Shown here in pieces: positions 9,776-24,714 of a stretch of 64,000 nucleotides of DNA (positions within the stretch are counted from its first letter, which is position 1; each line of letters opens with the position of its first letter). The position numbers and the translations under genes are program-made. The stretch covers positions 31,222,140 to 31,286,139 of the forward strand of contig NW_022145596.1 in the NCBI RefSeq assembly GCF_000002235.5. Direction: 5' to 3'. Source of the DNA: Strongylocentrotus purpuratus (taxonomy: Eukaryota; Echinodermata; Echinoidea; Camarodonta; Strongylocentrotidae). The notes beneath the pieces are model-generated. The model had not been told where the DNA came from. It made no database searches and was given only the letters and a program-made list of their open reading frames with translations.

Positions 9776-11943
9776 TCTAATTTAAAATGCCCTAATTTCC
9801 CGCACTGGTAGCAAGCCATACTCCGGCCCGGTGAGAAATTCCCCTGGGCGGGAGAGGCTCTGCCCCTGAAGCGGGCGGGAGAAGCTTGTGATTTCCTCAC
9901 ACTCTCAACCAGACTCTGTACTGTCGTCTGTAAAGGCCCCATCACTGCAAGGGACGTCTTCAATGATTCAACAAGTTGAATCACCGAGTCCATCTTGCCC
10001 TCCAGAGAAGCAACCCTCTTTTCCAAACCGCCTTGTGCCGGAGGGGTTGTTGTGGGCAAGATCGATTTTCTGACAGTGGAAGCCTCAATGGACTGTGAGA
10101 CTTGTCTCACTTCCTTCCTGGGCTTCCCATAGATGGCCTTATGAGAGTGCTGGTACCACTTGACCAGATCAACTGCCTCCTCTACGGTCTTAGGACGAGA
10201 ATTCAAGGCATGTTGACCTGCCTCTTTGTCCGCGGAACCTTGGCAAAAACGCATGACGACCTGGCGTTGAATGTAGTGCTCCGGCAAATCGGGAAATGCC
10301 TGGGAGGCTAAAGTTGATAGCCTGGCAGCCCACTCAACGATATCCTCCTCGGGGATCTGCCTGGCATAAGAAAATTGCATTTGAGACACTTCAGGTAATT
10401 CCCGAGAAGTGAAACGCCTCTCCAATTTTCCTACCAGTACCTCATATGTGGTGCCGGGTTCCCGCTCAAGCAAAGTAGCCACATATATACTAGCATCCCC
10501 ATCCAGGGCCCAAGACAAGTAATTGCGAGATTGTTTGGAGTCCCAACCACTCTCGCTGGCGTATAGCCTGAATTTGGCGATAAACGCCTGCCAGTTCCCA
10601 GTCCCATTGAAGGCAATGGACTTGGGAAGAGACACCAGTTTTACGCTCCTCCCTTCATCCATGGTCGCTCTCATGGGTCTGGGCGAGTGATGGTAAACCG
10701 TCCTTCTCACACGGGGTGGCAATTCGAAGTCTACACCCTCGCTACTCTCCTCTCTCTGATCCCGCCTAGGCAGATCATGCGACCTACGGGGGGATCTTCG
10801 ATATGGGGAAGGAGATTTATGCCTGTGGCCTCTAGATTCACTACGGTCACTCCGGTGACTTCGAGGGGAATCCTGGTCATAATAGTGATATCTCGATTCT
10901 CTATCATGATCGTACCGGCCTTCCCTCCGGTTTTGAGGTGAATCGACACGCCTCCCTCTGCGAGCGGATCGAGGGGAATCATGGCGACTCCCTCGGCGAT
11001 CCGATCGAGGGGAATGATGGCGACTTCCCCTGCGATCTGATCGAGGGGAATCATAGCGGCTCCCTCTGCGATCCGATCGAGGGGAGTCACGGCGACTCCC
11101 TCTACGCTCCGATCGAGGGGAATCATGGCGACTCCCCCTACGCTCCGATCGAGGGGAATCATAGCGGCTCCCTCTGCGATCTGATTGAGGGGAGTCATGG
11201 CGGCTCCCTCTGCGATCTGATCGAGGGGAATCATAGCGGCTCCCTCTGCGATCTGATTGAGGGGAGTCATGGCGGCTCCCTCTGCGATCTGATCGAGGGG
11301 AGTCATGGCGACTCCCTCTGCGATCTGTCTCGCCCCTACTTTCGTACTGGTCACGGCCCTGCCGCGACCTTCGAGGGGGAGAATCTGAATAGAGACCCTC
11401 GTCATCATAATCTCTCCGAGAGTCCTTGCGATCCTTGCGATCCGGTGAAGAAACCGGAGAAACCCTCTCCCGAGTCGAAGACTTATACTTCTTGGGCGAA
11501 TCGAAACTAACAGCCTTATGTTGTGGAGAGGTCTCGCGGTCAATAGCTTTCGCCTTCTCCCTTGGGTTGTCCTCAGTCACCTTTGACTGGCTTCCCTCCC
11601 CTTCCGTCGGGTTCACAATGTGAGCTGGTAACGCATCCTTAGGATACGCATCAAACGGATACGGAGAAGGTGGCCGACTGGCTTCGGGTGTGGGAGTATC
11701 CCTAGAAGGAGACCGCTCACCACTAACGCTCAATCTCTCCGTAAAAGGCGCAAAATCGAAGTGCTCGATAATCTCAGAGGGGTTCCTTATATGAGGAATC
11801 TCTACAAGCGACTCTGCGGTGATGTCACTCGCCTCTCGAAGAGCCAGAATCCGGTCGGCTAAAGTCCTGCCGATGCCGGGAACCTGCAACAGCTCTTCTA
11901 CCTTACAAAAATTAATTTGTATCTTCGGCATGATACAATACAA
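9679..11943 (-). CDS. gag: Retrotransposon Gag with N-terminal HhH segment and RS repeats
   Basis: 754 residues; a second Met at residue 5 (11931) is an alternative start. Residues about 9-52 (INFCKVEELLQVPGIGRTLA...) look like a ComEA-type helix-hairpin-helix, with the hairpin glycines of PGIG. Residues about 190-350 are basic and Arg/Ser-rich, built from 11 copies of a 12-residue unit, RRGSRHDSPRSD. A capsid-like helical region follows (FNGTGNWQAFIAKFRLYA onward, about 440-620), then a coiled coil (LEKRVASLEGKMDSVIQLVE) and a CCHC zinc knuckle (CYQCGKLGHFKLEC) near 711-724. Gag forms the particle and the knuckle binds RNA. HhH domains bind nucleic acid backbones non-specifically; that role here is inferred. 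The stop codon lies within the predicted frameshift pseudoknot. Confidence 0.92.
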   Translation of the reverse strand: MYCIMPKIQINFCKVEELLQVPGIGRTLADRILALREASDITAESLVEIPHIRNPSEIIEHFDFAPFTERLSVSGERSPSRDTPTPEASRPPSPYPFDAYPKDALPAHIVNPTEGEGSQSKVTEDNPREKAKAIDRETSPQHKAVSFDSPKKYKSSTRERVSPVSSPDRKDRKDSRRDYDDEGLYSDSPPRRSRQGRDQYESRGETDRRGSRHDSPRSDRRGSRHDSPQSDRRGSRYDSPRSDRRGSRHDSPQSDRRGSRYDSPRSERRGSRHDSPRSERRGSRRDSPRSDRRGSRYDSPRSDRRGSRHHSPRSDRRGSRHDSPRSARRGRRVDSPQNRREGRYDHDRESRYHYYDQDSPRSHRSDRSESRGHRHKSPSPYRRSPRRSHDLPRRDQREESSEGVDFELPPRVRRTVYHHSPRPMRATMDEGRSVKLVSLPKSIAFNGTGNWQAFIAKFRLYASESGWDSKQSRNYLSWALDGDASIYVATLLEREPGTTYEVLVGKLERRFTSRELPEVSQMQFSYARQIPEEDIVEWAARLSTLASQAFPDLPEHYIQRQVVMRFCQGSADKEAGQHALNSRPKTVEEAVDLVKWYQHSHKAIYGKPRKEVRQVSQSIEASTVRKSILPTTTPPAQGGLEKRVASLEGKMDSVIQLVESLKTSLAVMGPLQTTVQSLVESVRKSQASPARFRGRASPAQGNFSPGRSMACYQCGKLGHFKLECPERSPGLKVSFVSEDPGNDSGSAEEVQPRS
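10945..11340 (-). repeat. 36-bp in-frame tandem repeat in gag (RS-type)
   Basis: Eleven consecutive 36-bp units encode RRGSR(H/Y/R)DSP(R/Q)S(D/E/A). Variation is mostly at the H/Y/R and R/Q positions, while the DSP core is almost invariant. The motif resembles serine/arginine-rich splicing-factor tails and offers repeated SP sites for phosphorylation (inference). Confidence 0.9.
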
Positions 11944-11984
11944 CTAACTTACGTACCAACCTGAAAAAACTGACTAAGTACTAC

Positions 11985-12425
11985 AATATTGCGCTAGAAT
12001 TGTTCAATCAGGCGAACAATCCTTTACTAACTTAGTATTAAAATGTTACACAAAAATTGTTCAATCAAGCAAACAATTCTTTACTAACTTAGTATACAAA
12101 TATTGCGCAAGAATTGCTCAATCAAGCGAACAATCCTTTACTACTTAGTATTACAATATTGCGCAAGAATTGCTCAATCAAACAAACAATTCTTTACTAA
12201 CTTAGTATTACAATACTGCGCAAGAATTGCTCAATCAAACAAGCAATTCTTTACTAACCTAGTATTACAATATTTCACAAGAATTGCTCAATCAACCAAA
12301 CAACTCTTTACTAACTTACTATACAAATATTACGTGAGAATTGTTCAATCAAACGAACAATTCTTCACTAACTTACTATTAAAATATTACGCGAGAATTG
12401 TTCAATCAGGCGAACAATTATTTAC
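11985..12425 (-). repeat. 60-bp tandem repeat, each unit carrying a small hairpin
   Basis: About seven imperfect copies of a 60-bp unit. On the plus strand a unit holds ATTGTTCAATCA followed by GCGAACAAT, then TTTACTAACTTAGTAT. Each copy keeps the inverted arms ATTGTTC/GAACAAT or their compensated variants, and also a TACTAACTTAGTA palindrome. Repeated short hairpins in a retroelement leader suggest RNA packaging, dimerisation or protein binding (inference). Confidence 0.85.
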
Positions 12426-13073
12426 TATTCTGTTATACAGAATGTTAATTTACAAACGGAGACTTTTCCTGATAAACAAACCCAAATAATTTCAATCCAA
12501 ATTCACACTCAAATATTCAAACCTTCAAACATTCAAGTACAGAATTTAATTCAAAGAAGGAGACTTGTCCTCAAATAATTCAAACTCAAACCCAAATATT
12601 CAAACACAATATTCAAGGCCGCTGATAAAGTCCCTATGTCCCTGGCTGTGGACACTCAGACTAAATTCAACCGCTTAAATGAATTTGTATTCTTTAAAGA
12701 TATTTGTATGTCCCCGCAATATATCTTTGGCGGAGTAACTTACCCTACGATTAATAAATTAATTAACTTCCTATCAATAAATTTAAATACAATATATTCA
12801 AACACAATATTCACAGCCGTTGATTAGGTCACTATGTCACTGCTTTAACATTCAGACCCAATTCAACAGCTTAATAAACTTGTATTTTTAAATATATATT
12901 TGTATTCACTACAGTAACTTAAACTACGATTTATAAAATATAAACCCTAACAGTATATTTAATTATATGCCCAATAAATCATTCGGAGCGAGAAGCCCGT
13001 TACTTAAAATTGTAAGAGGGCAACTCTGCTTCCAAACTGATTAATTGTAAGAGGGCAACTCTAATTCAAAAAA

Positions 13074-13158
13074 TGATTAATTAAATTAGCGATGATTAAT
13101 TAAATTAGCGATGATTTATTAAATTAGCGATGATTTATTAAATTAGCGATGATTTAAT
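13074..13158. repeat. Short tandem repeat, about 20-bp unit
   Basis: About four copies of TTAAATTAGCGATGATTtat in direct tandem within the retrotransposon leader, flanked by AT-rich sequence. Confidence 0.8.
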
Positions 13159-13813
13159 TCCAGCAACAATGCAATAACAAACCACTGTGGTTCACTCTCC
13201 CTCCCCACTCACAAAAAATCGGCACTCCGAAATTGGGTGGAAAATACAATTTCAACAAGAGGTGAATGAACCCTAAATCACACCAAGCAAATACTTTCAC
13301 TCCCAAACAATCAAAAATATCAAAGATAATACGCCAAAGCCAAGGTAAATGAAGGGATAAACCCAGCCTCAAACAATCACTCATACAAGGTACGCACCCG
13401 AAAAAACTCCACCCCAGTATAACAATAAGCTACCATAGGGTGCGAGCCTGGGCGCAGTACACAAAAGAAAGAATGCAATAACAGCGTCTAGGGCGTGCCG
13501 ACGTAGCGTCCCCTGCCACACCCAAAATTAAAAAATCGCGAAGAAAACTGCCTTCAAACCACCACTCCACGGAAAAAAATCTAAAAATATAACCTCCAAT
13601 CAATCAAAAGCAAAAATAACAAGCAATACTACTAACCTGTTATACTAGCTCGGTGGATCCACGAACTTGTCCGTGATTACGCCGTACACATGTACAAGCC
13701 AAAATACGGCACGCACATGTCAACCACAAACTAACGTACACAATACAAGAATCAAGTCACACACTCAATAATACAAATATCAACGATAATTCGTCAATTA
13801 AATAGCGCAGGAA

Positions 13814-13831
13814 CGAAGTCTCGCAGCGCCA
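13814..13831 (-). other. Putative primer-binding site
   Basis: Eighteen bases, TGGCGCTGCGAGACTTCG on the minus strand, start two bases after the 5' LTR. The leading TGG pairs with the CCA end of a tRNA, as expected for minus-strand priming. I could not assign the tRNA with confidence. Confidence 0.6.
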
Positions 13832-13845
13832 CTAAAGTAAAATCT

Positions 13846-13854
13846 ACTCACCAG
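13846..13854 (-). promoter_or_regulatory. Consensus splice donor near the 3' end of the 5' LTR
   Basis: The minus strand reads CTCTG/GTGAGTAG, with the intron starting at 13851. It matches the donor consensus closely and lies downstream of the TATA box, so it would be in the 5' untranslated region of the element's RNA. It could pair with acceptors just upstream of gag (11961) and of ORF3 (5394). The same donor in the 3' LTR could pair with the PDZD11 acceptor at 2621. Use of the site is inferred. Confidence 0.5.
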
Positions 13855-14003
13855 AGTCGTCACTATATGTCAGAATCCGTCGATGCTGTCCTTTGCTGGT
13901 TGCTGTGATGATCTCCGTTGCTTGTAGTGCACTCCGATGCGTAGTCTATACTTCTGTTATCTGGTTACTGGTAATTCTGCCCCGACGGTGTGCGGATAAC
14001 CTG

Positions 14004-14011
14004 CTTATATA
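14004..14011 (-). promoter_or_regulatory. TATA box in the 5' LTR
   Basis: TATATAAG on the minus strand, in the context CCTATATAAGCAGG, about 87 bp into the LTR. This is a good match to a pol II TATA box and would put transcription start about 25-30 bp downstream, defining the U3/R border. The same motif occurs in the 3' LTR at 3226-3233. Confidence 0.65.
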
Positions 14012-15081
14012 GGACGCACGCATGTACGTGCTAATCAAGTATGGAACGCCATCCAACGCACGCACATGCGTGCGGTCCATATTAATAATTCCCCATAAAT
14101 CTATTGATTTCCTTAGAGTTAGATTTAAATTAAATTGACAAAGCAAACCTAAGTCATCATACATAAACAAGATGTTGGTACATGTAAATAGGATTTTTCA
14201 TTTCTTCATAGTTCATACCATTCCACCTATTCTTTACACTTTCAAACATTTTAAATACAAAATACAAAACATTGGTTGGGGTTAATCAGGATGACACAAT
14301 TACTTTTACCGAAATTAATGAAGACAATTCACATGATGAATCAAAAGTTATCATTTAATTGTGAGTTCCATAAACCTAATGACTTTGTGTTTGTAAGATA
14401 TCTGAAATTTCCACAACTTGAACATGATTGTCTTTATGAGAGGTTTTTTTTATGTGTAATGTACGGCTGCAAAGCTCAACGGCCTTCTCGATGACAAATT
14501 TGGACATTGACTAATTTAAATTAAAGGCACATTCAAAGTAGAACAGGCTCCATCTCACTCTCTCACTCAAACTCAAGCTTGGTCTAAAACACGGTAGATA
14601 AGTTCAACAGGCGCGCGCCTGCCCGCAACCCACCATCGGCATTCACTTGTATTGTGCAGTGGTTTGCCGTGAAACCTGTGAAAAAGTGTATACTAATTAC
14701 TAATTAACAGTAATATCAACGTTTTTCCGAAAAATACTCCAAAAATAACAAGAAAATCAACACAAAACAGGTAATAAACATAGCGAAGTTTAACTCATGA
14801 TCTTATTTGGACATTTAATGAATATTTACTTCATTTTGGGTATGTTTTAGTAGGCCATCTCCTCGCCGGAGTTACAACTTACAAGTCAAATTTTGGATAG
14901 GCTTCTGAACTAGCGCCCTGACATCTCCATTCATTCTTGCAAACACAAAGTTAAGCTTATGGGACCACACAATGAGTTATTATTCAAAGAACGACACGCC
15001 TAACTCGATCTCGATTTGGTAAACTTATGTTGTCTTTCTGACTTAGATTCAATAAAAATACAAAGATGTAGTCTATATTAC

Positions 15082-15190
15082 CTCGCTGGTATATGTTCTT
15101 GACACAAGAGTGAAAAAGAGGATGCAAGACGTCAGATATGGCAGAGACAGAGTGAGAGTCACAGTTCAGAGCAGTAATAAATGAATACAA
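15082..15190 (-). other. Possible noncoding first exon of PDZD11
   Basis: The minus strand here ends CCAGCGAG/GTAATATAG, a usable donor at 15081, and lies upstream of the retrotransposon. If transcription starts nearby, the transposon would sit in 5' UTR intron 1. This is only a splice-pattern guess. The rest of 14103-15270 holds no gene I can support. Confidence 0.2.
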
Positions 15191-15325
15191 TTGTGTGTTT
15201 ACGTTTGTCGCCGATATATGAGATGGCGCTATAAATAATGATCGAGCGCTTCAAATGAGCATTAATTTTTACTTGGAAAAAAAAAAAAAAAGTTTTCTGG
15301 AGAGGCGGCGGTGACGGGGGGGGGG

Positions 15326-16520
15326 GGGGCATTGTGCCCCATTTTTTCCATTACCCCTAAAGTGCCACTTTGTACGTAGGAAAAGTGCCCCTTTTACTTT
15401 GATTATATAGTGCCCCTTCCCCTTTTCACCTCTGATAAGTGCCTCTTTTCAGGTACGAAAAGTGCCCCTTCTCGCTTTTGACACCACAAAATTGTGAAAA
15501 ATGGGCTTTACTTTCAGAAAAATCCCCCAAATGACTCTTAAAAATTGGTAGGGGTTTTGAGGCTTGAGCGGCACACCCCCGTACACACCAAATCTAAAGT
15601 ATTACCCCCCCCCCCTCCGGGCTTTTTCTTGGACAAGTTCCCATTTTCCTTTGCAATAAGTGTCCATATTTCGTTTTTACACGAGTGCACTTTTTAATCT
15701 CTACTAAGTGCCCCTTTTCAGGTACGAAAAGTGCCCCTTCTCACTTATATAAGATGTGAATGGGGGATTCACATCTAATATTTGCCCTATGTCAGAGCTG
15801 CCTCTTTAATCTTGACAAGTGCCCCTCTTCCTTAATTTGTAAGCAGTTCTCATTTCCCTTTTGATAACTACCCCTTTTTAGCTCGGATAATTAGCGCACC
15901 TTTTATTTTTGCATGTGCCCCTTTCCTTTTCTTTTCTAATAAGTGCCCCCATTTAACAAAAAAGAGCACCTTTATCTTCTCATAAATGTCGCTTTTCATT
16001 CTCATAAGTGCCCCCTTCACCTCCGACAATTGCCCCTATTCAAATCTGAGAGATGCTCGTTTTACTTTGACTTTTAAGTAGCTAGGCCTACCCCTGCTCT
16101 CTCCATCTCTGATGAGTGCCCATTTTCAACTCTAATAATTAACACCCCTATTAATATTTGATCGGTGCCCATTTTCTTTCAATATAATGTATATTTTCTT
16201 TTGCGATAAGTGCCATTTTTATACATTTTTTTGTTGATACATGCCTCTTTTCCTTTTTAATAATTTCCAGTTGCCCCTTTTCACATTTACATGATAAATG
16301 CCCCTTTTCCGTCGACAAATACCCATTTGCCATTCTCATAATGCCTTTTTCATCTCTGGTGAGACCCTCTTTTCAGGTGTGAGAAATGCCCCACTTTCAC
16401 CTCTGATAATTACCTTTTGTACTTTGACACGTGCTTATTATATTTTCTAATAAGTGTCTCTATCCCTTTTGATAAGTGTCACCCTTTTCTCTCATCATTA
16501 CACGTGCCCCTAATTTAAAG
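15326..16520. repeat. Degenerate GTGCCCC-rich repeat tract
   Basis: About 1.2 kb made of irregularly spaced variants of AAGTGCCCCTTTT, often joined by TCACCTCTGATA or CAGGTACGAAAAG. Spacing is roughly 20-45 bp. Two longer near-identical copies occur around 15433-15475 and 15700-15745. The tract looks like an old, strongly diverged minisatellite. No coding potential. Confidence 0.75.
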
Positions 16521-17649
16521 CGACTAAGAGCAATTTATATAGATGATACATTTATGTTACTTGGTCTTTTCAGTCGTCCATTATGAGAACGTGCTTATAA
16601 CCCCATCAGGATCAGGGGCGGATCTAGCTTTCTGCCAAAATCGCGCTGACCGATATTTCGCTCATTAGACAAAAAACATTTTGCCCCCGATTTTTCAATT
16701 CGAAAAATAATGTTTGTTTTTTTTTTTTCTTCACTTGGCCGCCCTGGGGATTTTTTTTTTCTTCTTTAAAAGATTTAATTTTTCGCACTGCGACCTCACA
16801 AATCTTTAAAAATTCTTTTTTTTCATGATATAATAACTTCAATATTGTTATCAAATATGCATTGTGTTGGCACATGTTTTTCCGGTTTGATCCATATTAT
16901 AGCTCTAATAACCAGTGTAATCAATAAAGTTATAGCTATAATAGCTAGCTAGCTATTTGTCGCCTATATGGGCAGGAAGAGCTAAATCGAGTTCCATGCA
17001 TCTGTCTATCATTCTTATTTTCACTCTGGCCATTTGCTTCAATTTTTTAAAATCCTTTTGTAATAAATTCATAAAAAGTCTATAGCTATGAGAGGGAAAA
17101 TCTCGAGGTGCGGTCCCACGTAAAGTCTTTTTTTTTTTTTTTTTTTTTTTTGAATAATAGAAATACTTCCCAATTAATGACCAAGAAGGCAAGTTTGGAT
17201 TCGGTTAAGTTTACCCGTTTTTTTAGCGATGTGAAGGAGGTATATGAAAAATACACATTCATTATATTAGTGTTGGTATCTCGCCAATGACAAATGACCC
17301 TTGAGGCTTGACAAGTTGTGTTTCTGTCTGCATGGCCCCCGAACATAATTATGCGTTCGATCGTTTACAGTATTTTTAACCCGTCGTCTGCTAACACCTA
17401 CATTACACCTAATACTAGTAATATCCACCTATAGCGGTTTTATGAATTATATTTTTATAGATTTTTGTAGTATATTGCATTATTTACTATGATTTTATAT
17501 CAATTTTTTTTAAAAAAGGTTTTAGTAAATGAAATACAACTACAATACATACAAATCCATAAAAAATGCATGTTTTGAGGTTTAACTCCCCATTTCCTAT
17601 CCCAGCGTGCATTTCGCGTTCAACTTCCTCTTTGATTAGCTCCCTAACT
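16521..17649. other. Intergenic, promoter side of RPS3A
   Basis: Contains a fragment starting CAGGGGCGGATCTAG at about 16613 that matches the terminus of the MITE at 60618-60835, a 22-base T run near 17128-17151, and, just before the RPS3A ATG, a pyrimidine-rich stretch TCAACTTCCTCTTTG (from 17620), compatible with a ribosomal-protein TOP-type start. No other gene seen. Confidence 0.5.
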
Positions 17650-24513
<6,864 letters not shown>

Positions 24514-24708
24514 ACACACAACTCCCCACAGCAATGAACACACCCTCAGTCAACCAATTCTTCTTCATACCTTATCACAAAGGAACTATTCTCTTATGAA
24601 AGAGTAACATTCTGACCATGAACCGCCAACCGCCATTGTTCACAAAAACTGTCTACCGTTTGCCAAACATCGGTGAGCGAGCTATGTAACTTTGCAAGAA
24701 TCATGCAA

Positions 24709-24714
24709 AATAAA
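24709..24714 (+). promoter_or_regulatory. RPS3A polyadenylation signal
   Basis: AATAAA, 196 bases after the RPS3A stop, followed within 30 bases by a TATTATTGTGTCCTG stretch suited to cleavage. Confidence 0.75.

Larger units (their letters stand above)
11944..13833 (-). other. Long 5' leader of the retrotransposon
   Basis: About 1.9 kb between 5' LTR and gag without a significant ORF. It is AT-rich and holds a 60-bp tandem repeat (about 11985-12425), two copies of a TGTAAGAGGGCAACTCT motif near 13010-13055, and a 20-bp tandem repeat near 13074-13158. A possible splice acceptor, GTTTTTTCAG, lies at 11961-11970, just before gag. The leader could therefore be spliced out of gag mRNA but kept in genomic RNA (inference). 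It probably holds packaging signals. Confidence 0.7.
3056..14097 (-). mobile_element. Complete Ty3/gypsy LTR retrotransposon with extra TatD ORF
   Basis: Order on the minus strand: 5' LTR (14097-13834), primer-binding site, 1.9-kb leader with tandem repeats, gag, pol in the -1 frame, TatD-like ORF3, 3' untranslated stretch, polypurine tract, 3' LTR (3319-3056). Both LTRs are 264 bp and I found no difference between them. Flanks are AATCT at 3051-3055 and 14098-14102, a 5-bp target duplication typical of LTR element integration. Pol has the order PR-RT-RNase H-IN, which places it in Ty3/gypsy. All three ORFs are open over their full length. At 11.0 kb it is about twice as long as a typical gypsy element. 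It is probably inserted in the first (5' UTR) intron or the promoter region of PDZD11. LTR identity implies a recent insertion. Confidence 0.95.
13834..14097 (-). repeat. 5' LTR
   Basis: Upstream LTR of the minus-strand element, matching 3056-3319 along its whole length. It begins TATGGGGAATT and ends GATTTTACTTT rather than with the usual TG...CA. The boundaries are set by the AATCT duplication, by the polypurine tract abutting the 3' LTR, and by the primer-binding site two bases inside this copy. It carries a TATA box and a consensus splice donor near its 3' end. Confidence 0.93.

Noticed and set aside
9786..9795. TTTTAAA in the gag zinc-knuckle region as a frameshift heptamer
   Set aside because: In the gag frame it reads T TTT AAA, where the A-site codon would re-pair poorly; GGGAAAC downstream fits frame, spacer and structure.
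10938..11510. 190-residue plus-strand ORF with repeats of IEGNHGDSLC type
   Set aside because: It is the antisense shadow of the RS-repeat region of gag; periodic sequence keeps several frames open.
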